64,000 nucleotides of DNA, taken from NCBI RefSeq assembly GCF_013280595.1, contig NZ_JAAATY010000001.1, forward strand, positions 625,987-689,986. Direction: 5' to 3'. The stretch comes from Kibdelosporangium persicum. Its GTDB lineage: Bacteria; Actinomycetota; Actinomycetes; Mycobacteriales; Pseudonocardiaceae. The notes below the pieces were generated by a model that saw only the letters and a list, made by a program, of their open reading frames with translations, was not told the origin of the DNA and did no database searches. The position numbers and the translations under genes are program-made. Shown here in pieces: positions 1 through 9,212 of this stretch; within the stretch, counting starts at the first letter, position 1; each line of letters opens with the position of its first letter.

Positions 1-569
1 ACGTCCGCGAAGGCCTCGGTGGTGATGTCGGTACGGACCATCCCCACGCCGAGGGAGTTCACGCGGACCTTGGGCGCCCACTCCGCGGCGAGGCTCGCCG
101 CCAGGTTGTTCACCCCGGCCTTCGCGGCGCCGTAGGCGACGGACTGCGGCGCGGGCCGGGAACCGTTGATACTGCTGATCATCACGATCGATCCGCCGCT
201 GTCCTGATTCTGCATCACGGCGTTCACGCGCTGCGACACCACCAGCGGAGCCACCAGGTTCAGCCGGATGACGGCTTCGTGGAAACGCGGGGACGCCGAA
301 GACGTGTCCGCGACCGGCGCACCGCCCGCGTTGTTCACCAGTACGTCCAACTGCCCGTAGCGCTCGACGATCGTGGTGACCATGGCGTCGACCTGCGAGA
401 CATCCCGGATGTCACACGGGATGAAGTCCGCGACGAAGGACTCCGGCTCGGTGCGGCCGCAGATGACCACGGTCGCGCCCGCGGACTGGAACGCCCGCGT
501 GATGCCGAGTCCGACCCCGCGCACGCCTCCGGTCACCAGGACGACCGAGCCGTCGAGCGCGAGTTCCAC
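1..569 (-). CDS. SDR-family oxidoreductase, 3' end outside window
   Basis: This is the N-terminal 189 residues of a short-chain dehydrogenase. The start is GTG at 569. It opens with the Rossmann motif VTGGVRGVGLG, has NNAG near residue 84, the catalytic serine in MISSIN and the YGAAK catalytic Tyr/Lys pair, so the NAD(P) and catalytic parts are complete. The C-terminal substrate loop lies beyond the window. It is divergent from echA20 across a 71-bp spacer carrying a KstR2-like palindrome, the same arrangement as Rv3549c/echA20 in mycobacteria. That supports a role in degradation of the last steroid rings. The exact substrate cannot be read from sequence. Confidence 0.85.
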   Translation of the reverse strand, partial: MELALDGSVVLVTGGVRGVGLGITRAFQSAGATVVICGRTEPESFVADFIPCDIRDVSQVDAMVTTIVERYGQLDVLVNNAGGAPVADTSSASPRFHEAVIRLNLVAPLVVSQRVNAVMQNQDSGGSIVMISSINGSRPAPQSVAYGAAKAGVNNLAASLAAEWAPKVRVNSLGVGMVRTDITTEAFAD

Positions 570-608
570 TCCTGACTCCTTCTCATGGGCACCAGGCCCT
601 GATAAGTT

Positions 609-626
609 ACCAAGCAATCGCTAGGT
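609..626. promoter_or_regulatory. KstR2-like operator before echA20
   Basis: ACCAAGCAATCGCTAGGT is an 18-bp near-palindrome: arms ACC(A/T)AGC around a 4-bp centre, with one arm mismatch. It lies between the divergent SDR and echA20. Its first 14 bases match the mycobacterial KstR2 consensus AnCAAGnnCTTGnT except for two positions. Very similar palindromes occur at 16013 and 34931 before other KstR2-type genes. Binding by the KstR2 encoded at 13264-13890 is inferred. Confidence 0.6.
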
Positions 627-640
627 TAGGAAGAAGGTCC

Positions 641-1393
641 ATGGGGATCACCAGCAGCCGGGCGGGTCCCGGCGTCACCCAGGTCACCATCGACTTCCCA
701 CCGGTGAACGCGCCGCCGGTGCGAGGCTGGTTCGACCTCGCCTCGGCGATCCTGGCCGCGGGTGACGATCCCGGGACCCACGTGGTCATCCTTCGCGCCG
801 AAGGCAAGGGCTTCTGCGCAGGCGTGGACATCAAGGAGATGCAACGCGAGCAGGGACACGAAGCGCTGATCGGCGCCAACCGTGGCTGCGCGGCGGCGTT
901 CGCGGCGGTCTACGACTGCGCGGTGCCCGTGATCGCCGCGGTGCAAGGCTTCTGCCTCGGCGGCGGAGTGGGGCTCGTCGGCAACAGTGACATCGTGATC
1001 GCGTCCGATGACGCCTACTTCGGACTGCCTGAAGTGGACAGAGGAGCGCTCGGCGCGGCGACACACCTCGCCCGCCTTGTCCCCCAGCACCTGATGCGAA
1101 CCCTCTACTACACGGCCAGGAACATCGACGCCCAGCAGCTGCACCACCACGGTTCGGTCTACGAAGTCGTGCCACGCGAAGAACTCGACGAGGCCGCACG
1201 CAAGCTGGCCGACGAGATCGCGGCCAAGGACACCCGGGTGATCAGACGCGCCAAGGAGGCGATCAACGGCATCGACCCGCAGCCCGTGCACCGCAGTTAC
1301 CGCTACGAGCAGGGTTTCACGTTCGAGCTGAACCTGACCGGCGCCTCGGACGAGGCACGCGACGCCTTCATCACCGGAGCGAAAGATGCGTGA
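641..1393 (+). CDS. echA20: EchA20-like crotonase, steroid ring hydrolase
   Basis: A 250-residue crotonase-fold protein. GKGFCAGVDIKEM and GFCLGGGVGLVGNSD form the CoA/oxyanion-hole motifs. In mycobacteria EchA20 hydrolytically opens ring D of the bicyclic CoA thioester derived from HIP. The start ATG at 641 follows GAAGG. The gene heads a tightly overlapping echA20-ipdA-ipdB-ipdC unit, the order seen in Rv3550-Rv3553, and is preceded by a KstR2-like palindrome. The assignment rests on family plus conserved order. A generic enoyl-CoA hydratase is the alternative. Confidence 0.85.
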   Translation: MGITSSRAGPGVTQVTIDFPPVNAPPVRGWFDLASAILAAGDDPGTHVVILRAEGKGFCAGVDIKEMQREQGHEALIGANRGCAAAFAAVYDCAVPVIAAVQGFCLGGGVGLVGNSDIVIASDDAYFGLPEVDRGALGAATHLARLVPQHLMRTLYYTARNIDAQQLHHHGSVYEVVPREELDEAARKLADEIAAKDTRVIRRAKEAINGIDPQPVHRSYRYEQGFTFELNLTGASDEARDAFITGAKDA

Positions 1394-2207
1394 CAAGCGG
1401 ATGACGCCCGCCGACGTGGTGGCGGAACTGTCCGACGGGATGACCATCGGGATCGGAGGCTGGGGATCGCGGCGCAAACCGATGGCGCTCGTCCGGGCGA
1501 TCCTGGACTCCCCGGTGAGGAACCTGACGATCGTCTCCTACGGTGGCCCGGACGTCGGCCTGCTCGCCGCGGCGGGCAAAATCCGCAAGCTGGTCTTCGG
1601 TTTTGTCTCCCTCGACACGGTCGCGTACGACCCGTACTTCCAGAAAGTACGGCAACAAGGCGATCTGGACGTCACCGAGCTCGACGAGGGAATGTTCCAG
1701 TGTGGACTGCTGGCCGCCGGTCACCGCCTCCCCTTCCTGCCGATCCGCGCCGGACTGGGCTCGGACGTGATGCGGACGAACCCGGAGTTGCGCACGGTTC
1801 GATCGCCCTATGACGGTGAAGAACTCGTAGCCATGCCGGCACTGCACCTCGATGTGGCGCTGGTGCACATGAACCGGGCGGACAAGCACGGCAACGCCCA
1901 GTACCTCGGCCCGGACCCGTACTTCGACGACCTGTTCTGCCTGGCGGCGAAGCGAAGGTACGTCTCCTGCGAGAAGATCGTGGACACTTTCGAAGGCCCC
2001 GTGCAGACCTTGCTGCTGAACAGGATGATGGTCGACGGCGTGGTGGAGACGCCGAACGGCGCTCACTTCACCAGTTGCGCGCCGGACTATCCGCGTGACG
2101 AACGGTTCCAGAGGCTTTACGCCGAGGCGAACTGGGATTCCTTCGCCGACCGGTTCCTCACCGGCGGTGAGCCTGGCTACCAGGAGGCGGTGCGGGCATG
2201 GCGGTGA
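1386..2207 (+). CDS. ipdA: IpdA, CoA-transferase-fold subunit of the ring hydrolase
   Basis: 273 residues with the class I CoA-transferase alpha-subunit fold (GMTIGIGGWGSRRKPMALVR at the N-terminus). IpdA and IpdB form a heterotetramer that hydrolyses the last carbocycle of the steroid nucleus (COCHEA-CoA) by a retro-Claisen step and does not transfer CoA. The gene overlaps echA20 by 8 bp and ipdB by 10 bp, so the three are probably translationally coupled. The start ATG at 1386 lies inside the end of echA20 after GAAAG. Paired adjacent alpha and beta subunits and the echA20/ipdC flanks make the call strong. Confidence 0.9.
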   Translation: MRDKRMTPADVVAELSDGMTIGIGGWGSRRKPMALVRAILDSPVRNLTIVSYGGPDVGLLAAAGKIRKLVFGFVSLDTVAYDPYFQKVRQQGDLDVTELDEGMFQCGLLAAGHRLPFLPIRAGLGSDVMRTNPELRTVRSPYDGEELVAMPALHLDVALVHMNRADKHGNAQYLGPDPYFDDLFCLAAKRRYVSCEKIVDTFEGPVQTLLLNRMMVDGVVETPNGAHFTSCAPDYPRDERFQRLYAEANWDSFADRFLTGGEPGYQEAVRAWR

Positions 2208-2911
2208 CCCGAGCGGAAGTGTGCGTCGCGGCCTGCGCGGACCTCTTCGCGGGCGACGGCGAGATCCTGGCCAGCCCCATGGGGTTCATCCCGGGTCTCG
2301 GCGCGAAACTGGCCAGGCTGACGTCCGAGCCGGATCTGGTGCTCTCCGACGGCGAAGCGTACCTGCTGACCGCCGACGGCCGGCTCGAAGGCTGGATGCC
2401 CTACCGCAAGGTCTTCGACGTGGTGGCGCACGGCACCCGGCACGTGGTGATGGGCGCGAACCAGCTCGACAGGTTCGGCAACCAGAACATCTCGGCGATC
2501 GGCGACCACCGCAAGCCGACCAGGCAGTTGCTTGGCTTCCGGGGTGCGCCGGGCAACACCGTCAACAACAAGACCAGTTACTGGATCCCCCGGCACAGCA
2601 AGCGAGTCCTGGTGGACGCGGTCGACGTCGTCTCGGGCGTCGGCTACGACAAACCCGCCGGACCGTTCCACCACATCCACCGGGTGGTCACCAACCTGGC
2701 GGTGTTCGACTTCGGCACGCCGGATCGCCGGATGCGACTCGTGTCCGTCCACCCGGGCGTCGACGTCCAGGAGGTGTACGACCAGACGGGATTCGACCTG
2801 CCGCGGGACGGGGAGCCGGCGATCACCCGCGAGCCGACCGAGCAAGAGCTTGATCTGATCCGGACGGTGCTCGACCCGGACGGCAACCGTGATCGCGAGG
2901 TGCGCGGGTGA
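2198..2911 (+). CDS. ipdB: IpdB, second subunit of the ring hydrolase
   Basis: 237 residues, the beta-subunit-type CoA-transferase fold. Visible landmarks are a glycine-rich segment (SPMGFIPGLGAKLAR) and GANQLDRFGNQNISAIGD. It partners IpdA in opening the last steroid ring. ATG at 2198 follows AGGAGG about 10 bp upstream and overlaps the ipdA stop by 10 bp. The stop overlaps the GTG of ipdC by 4 bp (GTGA). Length matches the family (about 250). Confidence 0.9.
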   Translation: MAVTRAEVCVAACADLFAGDGEILASPMGFIPGLGAKLARLTSEPDLVLSDGEAYLLTADGRLEGWMPYRKVFDVVAHGTRHVVMGANQLDRFGNQNISAIGDHRKPTRQLLGFRGAPGNTVNNKTSYWIPRHSKRVLVDAVDVVSGVGYDKPAGPFHHIHRVVTNLAVFDFGTPDRRMRLVSVHPGVDVQEVYDQTGFDLPRDGEPAITREPTEQELDLIRTVLDPDGNRDREVRG

Positions 2912-3972
2912 GAACCGCCCTCACCCGCCTGGCCGGCGTCCAGCACCCGGTGGTCCAGACCGGAATGGGCTGGGTGGCCGGGCCGAGACTGGTCGCGGCG
3001 AGCGCGGAGGCGGGCGGCCTCGGCATTCTGGCGTCGGCCACGATGACGTACGAAGAACTCGGCCACGCCATCAAGGAGACCAAAAGCCGCACGGACAAGC
3101 CGTTCGGCGTCAACCTCCGGTCCGACGCGGTGGACGCGCCACGGCGGATCGACCTGCTGATCAAGGAGAAGATCCGGGTCGCGTCCTTCGCCCTGGCGCC
3201 GAAACCCGATCTGATCAGGAAGTTGAAGGACGCCGGGACACTGGTGATTCCGTCGGTCGGCGCCGTGCGGCACGCCGAGAAAGTCGCGTCCTGGGGCGCG
3301 GACGCCGTGATCGCCCAAGGCGGCGAAGCAGGCGGTCACACCGGCTCGGTCGCCTCGACGTTGCTCATCCCGTCCGTTGTGGACGCTGTGGACATTCCCG
3401 TCATCGCGGCGGGCGGCTTCTTCGACGGCCGCGGTCTCGCGGCGGCTTTGTCGTACGGCGCCGCGGGAATCGCCATGGGGACCAGATTCCTGCTGACCAA
3501 GGAAAGCACGGTCCCCGACGAGGTCAAGCAGCTGTATCTCAGCAAGGGCTTCGATGGGACTGTCGTGACGAAGCGCGTGGACGGCGTCCCGCATCGTGTC
3601 CTCAGAACGGAACTCGTCGAGAAGCTGGAGAAGTCCGGGCGGGTGCGAAGCCTGCTGCACGCCGTGGCCAACGCGGCGAAGTTCAGGGCGCTCAGCGGCT
3701 TGTCCTGGCGGTCCATGGCCCGCGAAGGCTGGTCGATGCGCCGTGACCTGTCACTGGCCCAGGTGGTCATGGCGGCGAACACGCCGATGCTGCTGCGGGC
3801 GGGCCTGGTCCAAGGCCGGACGGACGCGGGTGTGCTGGCCGCGGGACAAGTCGTCGGCAGACTCGACGACCTGCCCACGTGTGCCGAACTGATCACCCGG
3901 ATCATGGCCGAGGCCGAGGGAATCCTAACCGAGCTCGGGAAGTCTTGTCTGGTGCAGCCAAGCAGTGAATAG
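2908..3972 (+). CDS. ipdC: IpdC, nitronate-monooxygenase-family flavin oxidoreductase
   Basis: 354 residues of the NPD/nitronate monooxygenase TIM-barrel FMN family: HPVVQTGMGWVAGPRLVAA at the start, AQGGEAGGHTG (phosphate and active-site loop) around residue 140, AAGGFFDGRGLAAAL and GAAGIAMGTRFLL. In mycobacteria IpdC works with IpdF on the 5-hydroxy HIC-CoA intermediate before ring D opening. GTG at 2908 has GAGG seven bases upstream and a GTGA overlap with ipdB. The 3' end overlaps the convergent M1 peptidase by 48 bp. Confidence 0.85.
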   Translation: MRTALTRLAGVQHPVVQTGMGWVAGPRLVAASAEAGGLGILASATMTYEELGHAIKETKSRTDKPFGVNLRSDAVDAPRRIDLLIKEKIRVASFALAPKPDLIRKLKDAGTLVIPSVGAVRHAEKVASWGADAVIAQGGEAGGHTGSVASTLLIPSVVDAVDIPVIAAGGFFDGRGLAAALSYGAAGIAMGTRFLLTKESTVPDEVKQLYLSKGFDGTVVTKRVDGVPHRVLRTELVEKLEKSGRVRSLLHAVANAAKFRALSGLSWRSMAREGWSMRRDLSLAQVVMAANTPMLLRAGLVQGRTDAGVLAAGQVVGRLDDLPTCAELITRIMAEAEGILTELGKSCLVQPSSE

Positions 3973-5208
3973 GTCGTCCAGCGGTCGCGCCGAGTGGCGT
4001 TGCGCGTGTTTCTTGAAGTCCTCGGTGGTCACCGAGCCGTGCCGGTTCTCCGCGGTCCATTCCCGCACCATCGCGAAGAATGCCGCGTCGCCGAGCCGCA
4101 ACCGCAAGGCGTGCACGGCAAGCGCTCCACGCTTGTAGAGCAGGTCGTCGAACATCCGCTCGACACCGGGGTCGGCGAGCACCAAGTCCTGCGGGAGTTT
4201 CGCGAGCCTCGCCCATGCCGCCCTGGCCAGCGCATCGGCGGACTGGCCGCCGGACGCCTGGGACCACAACCATTCCGAGTAGGCGGCGAATCCTTCGTTC
4301 AGCCAGATCTGGCGCCAGTCGGCAATGGACACACTGTTGCCGAACCATTGATGGGCCATCTCGTGGGCCACCAAGCGCTCGTAGCCACGGCGGCCGTCGA
4401 TGTGGTTGGCCCCGAAGATCGACATGCCCTGGGCCTCGATGGGAATGTCCAGGTCGTCGTCGGTGACGACGACGGTGTACGCGGTGAACGGGTACGGCCC
4501 GAACATCCGCTCGAACGCGACCATCATGTCCGCCTGTCGCCCGAAGTCGTGCGCGTAGCCGTCCATCAGGCGCAAGGGAAAAGCGGCCCGCAACGGAACC
4601 CGGTCATCGGCCCGCTCCAGGTACTCGTACCGTCCTATTTGGACAGATGCGAGATAGGTGGCCATCGGTTCACGCTGGTGATACACCCACGTGGTGGTGG
4701 AAGCCGAGACCCGGCCGTCGATCAAGTCACCGTTGGCGACCACGCGGTACGCCGACGGGGCCGTCACCGAGATCCGGTATGTCGCCTTGTCACTGGGATG
4801 GTCGTTGCACGGAAACCACGACGGCGCACCGATCGGCTGGCTGGCCACGAGCACACCGTCCTCCAGGTGGTCCCAGCCGAGCTCGCCCCAGTGCCTGGTG
4901 TTGATCGGCGACGGATTGCCCACATAACGGACCTCGACGGTGAACTGCCGCCTGGCGGCGACCTTCGCCTGCACGGTCAGCTTGTGCGCGCGATGCGTGA
5001 ACCGCACCTGCTTGCCGTCCACCAGAACCCGGTTGACCTTGAACGTGCCCAGGTCGAGCGCGAACCGTGTCAGCGCGGTCCGCGCCACCGCGGTGATCTT
5101 CGCCCGGCCCGACAGTCTGCCCGCGGCGACCCGGTAGTCCAGCTCGAGGTCGTAGTGCTCAACGTGGTAGCTCGGGTCGCCGTGGCCGGGCAGGTACGGG
5201 TCGATCAC
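3925..5208 (-). CDS. M1-family zinc metallopeptidase
   Basis: 427 residues, gluzincin fold. The zinc site is HEMAHQW followed 18 residues later by NEGFAAY (HExxH-x18-E). Upstream, IEAQGMSIFG sits where classical aminopeptidases have GAMEN, so the exopeptidase motif is the divergent form. No signal peptide is visible; it is probably cytoplasmic. GTG at 5208 overlaps the stop of the NRPS-like gene by 4 bp (GTGA), so it is likely translated with that synthetase. It may process a peptide or amino-acid polymer made by it; that link is inference. It is convergent with ipdC (48-bp overlap). Confidence 0.85.
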   Translation of the reverse strand: MIDPYLPGHGDPSYHVEHYDLELDYRVAAGRLSGRAKITAVARTALTRFALDLGTFKVNRVLVDGKQVRFTHRAHKLTVQAKVAARRQFTVEVRYVGNPSPINTRHWGELGWDHLEDGVLVASQPIGAPSWFPCNDHPSDKATYRISVTAPSAYRVVANGDLIDGRVSASTTTWVYHQREPMATYLASVQIGRYEYLERADDRVPLRAAFPLRLMDGYAHDFGRQADMMVAFERMFGPYPFTAYTVVVTDDDLDIPIEAQGMSIFGANHIDGRRGYERLVAHEMAHQWFGNSVSIADWRQIWLNEGFAAYSEWLWSQASGGQSADALARAAWARLAKLPQDLVLADPGVERMFDDLLYKRGALAVHALRLRLGDAAFFAMVREWTAENRHGSVTTEDFKKHAQRHSARPLDDLFTAWLHQTRLPELG

Positions 5209-8200
5209 GACCTGACAGTAGGCCACGCGGAGATCGGATTGCCAAGCCACCTGGTGTCGGCCGGGACACCTTCGCCGCGCATGACCAGCGACGCCGGGCC
5301 GATCGTGGTGCGGGCGCCGACCTTCGCGCCGGGCAGGATGATGCCGTGCGGGCCCAGCGTCGAGCCGTCGTCCATGAACACCTCGGACATGCTCATGATC
5401 CGGTCGTGGAACAGGTGCGTCTGCAGCACGCAGCCACGGTTGACGCTGACGCCGTCGCCCAGCGCCACCAGGTCCGCCTCGGGCAGCCAGTACGTGTCGA
5501 GGTAGACGCCACGGCCGATCTTCGCGCCCATCGTGCGCAGCCAGCCGGTCAGCAGCGGGGTGCCGGTGGCCGAACTGATCAGCCACGGCCCGGCGAGCAC
5601 CTCGACGAACGTGTCCGCCAGCTCGTTGCGCCACACGAACGAGCTCCACAGCGGATGCTCGACCGCACGGAACCGCCCGACCAGCAACCACTTCGCAGCC
5701 GTCGTCACGGCACACGCGACCAGACCGGCGCCCAGCAGAACACCACCGGACAGCAGCGTGGCCACGGCCCAGCCGAACTGGCTGACGAGCCCTTCGAACG
5801 CGGCCAGCACGAGCACGGCCAACGCGACCCCGGCCATCACCGGGACGACGCGGCACATCTCGACCAGGGCCCGCGCGATCACCAAGCGACGAGCGGGTTC
5901 GAACGTGCGGCTGGTGTCCCCTTCGGCCGCGGTCCGCCGCAGCTTCATCGGCGGCATCCCGAGCCAGGACGACCCGGCCTTCGCCCGTTTGGGTGTCGCG
6001 GACAGCACGCCGACCAGGCCGCCGTTCGGCACCGCACGGCCGGGCGCGGTCATTCCGGAGTTACCGAGGAACGCCCGCTTGCCGACCCGTGCTTCGCCGA
6101 TCCGCACCCAACCGCCCGCCAGCTCGTACGTGGCGACCATCGTGTCGTCGGCGAGGAAGGCACCGTCGCGGATGGTCGTCATCTTCGGGATCGCCAGCAC
6201 GGTCGACGCCTCGACGCGACGGCCGACCTTGGCGCCGAGCAGACGTAGCCACACCGGCGTGAACAGGCTGGCGTACATCGGGAACAGCAAGATCCGGGAC
6301 AGGTCCATCAGCCGTTCGGTGGCCCACGCCTGCCAGCCGATCCGACTGTGCACAGGGTGATGCCCGGCGCACAGGCCAATGCTGAGCAGCCGCACCGACA
6401 CCAGGATCAACGCGGCGAAGCTGCCCATGGCCGCGACTGTCGCGAGCGGCACGGCCAGCAGCACCCCTGACAAGCCGCCGTCGAGGAACGCCGCGAGTAC
6501 CAGCAGCCCGGGCACCGCACCGAGCACCGGGAACATGCCCATCACCAGCGAGGTGACACCGTAGGCCAGGACCCACCTCAGCTTGCGAGGCGCACGAGCC
6601 GACGGCCAGGACCGTCCTGGCTTGCCCGATTTCACCGCGGGCGCACCTGCCCACCGCTGTCCAGGTCGCACCGCGCCCATCACGGCGGAACCCGGCGCGA
6701 TCTCGGCACGCTTGCCGACACGGGCACCCGGGAACAGCGTGCTGCGCGCGCCGATCGTGGCACCGGCTCCGATCCGGATCTTGCCGATGTGCAGGCGGTC
6801 GCCGTCCATCCAGTAACCGCTCAGGTCGACCTCGGGCTCGACCGCGCTGGCCTTGCCGAGCTTGAGCATGCCGGTGATCGGCGGCAGCGAGTGCAGGTCG
6901 GCGCCGCGGCCGATCTTGGCGCCGAGGGCGCGCGCGTAGTACGTGATCCACGGCGCGCCGGACAGGTTCGAGACACCGGTCAGACCGGCGATCCGCTCGG
7001 CCGTCCACAGTCGCAGGTGGACGCCCCCGCCACGCTTGTGCCTGCCGGGCTTCACACCGCGCAGCAGCAGACGGGCGCTGCCGGCCGCGATGCCGAGGCG
7101 GCCGAGCGGGCTGACGAACGCCAGCCAGCCGAGCGCCACCCACCACCAGGAAACCGTTGGCGGCCAGGTGAAGCCGAGCATCGCCATGACGTTGTTGATC
7201 GCCGCGAGGGCGACCATCCAGCGCACGCCGACGATCGTGAGCAACGGAGCCGTCAACACGGTCTGCGCCAGCGCGAACCCGCGCGGAGTGGGCTCGACGG
7301 TACGGCTCGTGGTCTCGGCGACGCCCAGCTCGTCCAGCCTCCTGGCCATCTGGCCGAGCTTGGAGTTCTGGTAGACGTCGCTGACCGACAGTCCCGGATA
7401 CTGGCGCCGGACCAGGGAAACGAGCTGCGCGGCGCCCAGGCTGCCGCCACCGCGGGCGAAGAAGTCCTCGTCCTCGTTGTCCACGCCGATGCCGAGGACC
7501 TCGGTCCACTGCTCGGCCAGCCAGCCCGCCGTGCCGGACAACCCGGTGACGCCGGCCTTCAACGGCCAGGGCAGGGCGTTGCGGTCGACCTTGCCTGACG
7601 TGCGCGTCGGCAGCGTGTCCACAACAGCCAGCAACGGGACCAGAGCCGCGGGCAGCGCGGTACGCAGCCGCTCCACCGCGTCGGCCTCGTCGAAGTTCTC
7701 GGCGACGACATAACCCACGAGCACCTGGTTGCCGGCTTTGGTCTTGCGCACGGCCGCGGCGGCACCGGCCACACCGGGCAGCGCCTGCAGGGCGGCGTCG
7801 ACCTCGCCCAGCTCGATCCGGCGGCCGCCCAGCTTGACCTGCTCGTCGGCGCGGCCGACGAACAGCAGGCCCTCGGGCTCCGCCTTGACCAGGTCACCGC
7901 TGCGGTACGCACGCTCCCAGCCGAGCGGCTCCAGCGGCGCGAACTTCGCGGCGTCCTTCTCGTGGTCCAGGTACCGGGCCAGGCCGACGCCGCCGATCAC
8001 CAGCTCGCCGACCTCGCCCATCGGCACCGGCCGCCCCTGCTGGTCGACCACGGCGAGGTCCCAGCCGTCCAGCGGCAGGCCGATCCGGACCGGGCCTTCG
8101 CCCGTCAGCTGAGCGGCGCAGGCGACGACCGTGGCCTCCGTCGGGCCGTACGTGTTCCACACCTCGCGGCCTTCGACCGCCAAACGCTCGGCCAGCTCAG

Positions 8201-9056
8201 GCGGGCACGCCTCGCCACCGAAAATCAGCAACCTGACCTCGTCAAGCGCCTCGACGGGCCACAACGCGGCGAGCGTCGGGACCGTCGACACGACGGTGAT
8301 CTCACGCTCCAACAGCCACGGGCCCAGGTCCATGCCGGTACGGACAAGCGCGCGAGGAGCGGGCACGAGGCACGCGCCGTGCCGCCATGCCAGCCACATC
8401 TCCTCGCACGACGCGTCGAACGCGACGGACAGTCCCGCAAGGACACGGTCGTTCGGTCCGATCGGCTCGTCTGCCAGGAACAACCGTGCTTCGGCGTCGA
8501 CGAACGCGGCGGCACTGCGGTGGCTGACGGCGACACCCTTCGGGGTACCGGTGGAGCCGGACGTGAAGATGATCCACGCGTCGTCGGCGGGACCGGGACC
8601 AGTGCCGTACCGCAGGGGCGCGCTGACCGGCCTGAGCTCGCCCTGCGAACCGATGACGGCGCAGACCTTGGCCTCGGTCCACACCAGCTCGGCACGCTCG
8701 TCGGGGTCGTCCGCGTCGACCGGGACGTACGCTGCGCCGGCCGAGAGCACCGCGAGGATCGACAGGTACAGCTCGGCGGTGCCGGACTCGACCCGGATGC
8801 CGACGCGGTCGCCCACACCGATGCCCGCAGCGGCGAGGATGTCGCGCCGGGCCTCCACCTCGGCCATGAGCTGGCGGTACGTCAAGACGACAGTGCCGTC
8901 GTCGAGCGCGGCGGCGTTGGGGTGCTGGCGGGCGGTCGCGGTGAGGATGTCGACGAGCGTGCGCGTCGGCGGCGTCGCCCCACCCGAGTAGAAGATTGAG
9001 GGGTTCTCAACCGTTCCGGAAGCAAGCAGTAACTGACTGTCGTCCAGGACGGTCAT
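5205..9056 (-). CDS. Pls/PosA-type NRPS-like membrane synthetase
   Basis: 1283 residues. An adenylation domain (about 30-500) shows TSGSTGTPKG (165-174), NTYGPTEATV, YRSGDL, GRADEQVKLGGRRIELGEV and TSGKVDRNAL (catalytic Lys near 489). A carrier domain follows with the phosphopantetheine serine in GGGSLG (near 539). From about 610 on, hydrophobic segments alternate with left-handed beta-helix repeats (GAKIGRGADL, IGAGATIGARSTLFPGARVG, GAKVGARTTIG). There is no condensation or thioesterase domain. This is the architecture of epsilon-poly-lysine-synthetase-like enzymes, which polymerise or transfer a single activated amino acid at the membrane. The substrate is not predictable here. ATG at 9056 follows GGGGAG. 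It interrupts the ipd-fadA6 steroid genes. Confidence 0.85.
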   Translation of the reverse strand: MTVLDDSQLLLASGTVENPSIFYSGGATPPTRTLVDILTATARQHPNAAALDDGTVVLTYRQLMAEVEARRDILAAAGIGVGDRVGIRVESGTAELYLSILAVLSAGAAYVPVDADDPDERAELVWTEAKVCAVIGSQGELRPVSAPLRYGTGPGPADDAWIIFTSGSTGTPKGVAVSHRSAAAFVDAEARLFLADEPIGPNDRVLAGLSVAFDASCEEMWLAWRHGACLVPAPRALVRTGMDLGPWLLEREITVVSTVPTLAALWPVEALDEVRLLIFGGEACPPELAERLAVEGREVWNTYGPTEATVVACAAQLTGEGPVRIGLPLDGWDLAVVDQQGRPVPMGEVGELVIGGVGLARYLDHEKDAAKFAPLEPLGWERAYRSGDLVKAEPEGLLFVGRADEQVKLGGRRIELGEVDAALQALPGVAGAAAAVRKTKAGNQVLVGYVVAENFDEADAVERLRTALPAALVPLLAVVDTLPTRTSGKVDRNALPWPLKAGVTGLSGTAGWLAEQWTEVLGIGVDNEDEDFFARGGGSLGAAQLVSLVRRQYPGLSVSDVYQNSKLGQMARRLDELGVAETTSRTVEPTPRGFALAQTVLTAPLLTIVGVRWMVALAAINNVMAMLGFTWPPTVSWWWVALGWLAFVSPLGRLGIAAGSARLLLRGVKPGRHKRGGGVHLRLWTAERIAGLTGVSNLSGAPWITYYARALGAKIGRGADLHSLPPITGMLKLGKASAVEPEVDLSGYWMDGDRLHIGKIRIGAGATIGARSTLFPGARVGKRAEIAPGSAVMGAVRPGQRWAGAPAVKSGKPGRSWPSARAPRKLRWVLAYGVTSLVMGMFPVLGAVPGLLVLAAFLDGGLSGVLLAVPLATVAAMGSFAALILVSVRLLSIGLCAGHHPVHSRIGWQAWATERLMDLSRILLFPMYASLFTPVWLRLLGAKVGRRVEASTVLAIPKMTTIRDGAFLADDTMVATYELAGGWVRIGEARVGKRAFLGNSGMTAPGRAVPNGGLVGVLSATPKRAKAGSSWLGMPPMKLRRTAAEGDTSRTFEPARRLVIARALVEMCRVVPVMAGVALAVLVLAAFEGLVSQFGWAVATLLSGGVLLGAGLVACAVTTAAKWLLVGRFRAVEHPLWSSFVWRNELADTFVEVLAGPWLISSATGTPLLTGWLRTMGAKIGRGVYLDTYWLPEADLVALGDGVSVNRGCVLQTHLFHDRIMSMSEVFMDDGSTLGPHGIILPGAKVGARTTIGPASLVMRGEGVPADTRWLGNPISAWPTVRS

Positions 9057-9171
9057 CAATCTCCCCACGTCAAGAGGTAGGCCGACCGGAGAGCATAACG
9101 AATAGGTGAACAGAAGACGTACGGATGTGGCGGCTGTCTCGCCGCGTGTCGCGCACTCCACGCATGGAAAA

Positions 9172-9195
9172 GGGGCAGGCCGCGCGGCCTGCCCC
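9172..9195 (-). terminator. Rho-independent-type terminator after the M14 gene
   Basis: A perfect 12-bp inverted repeat (GGGGCAGGCCGC and its complement, no loop bases). On the minus strand it is followed by TTTTCC. It begins 18 bp past the stop of the M14 carboxypeptidase gene and separates it from the NRPS-like gene, so the two are probably independent transcripts. Confidence 0.75.
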
Positions 9196-9212
9196 TGTCG
9201 GTGTACCACTGG

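Noticed and set aside
8131-8991. Long plus-strand open frames opposite the NRPS-like gene
   Set aside because: They mirror high third-position GC of the real minus-strand gene; the sequence is low-complexity Ser/Arg/Pro with no motif or ribosome site.
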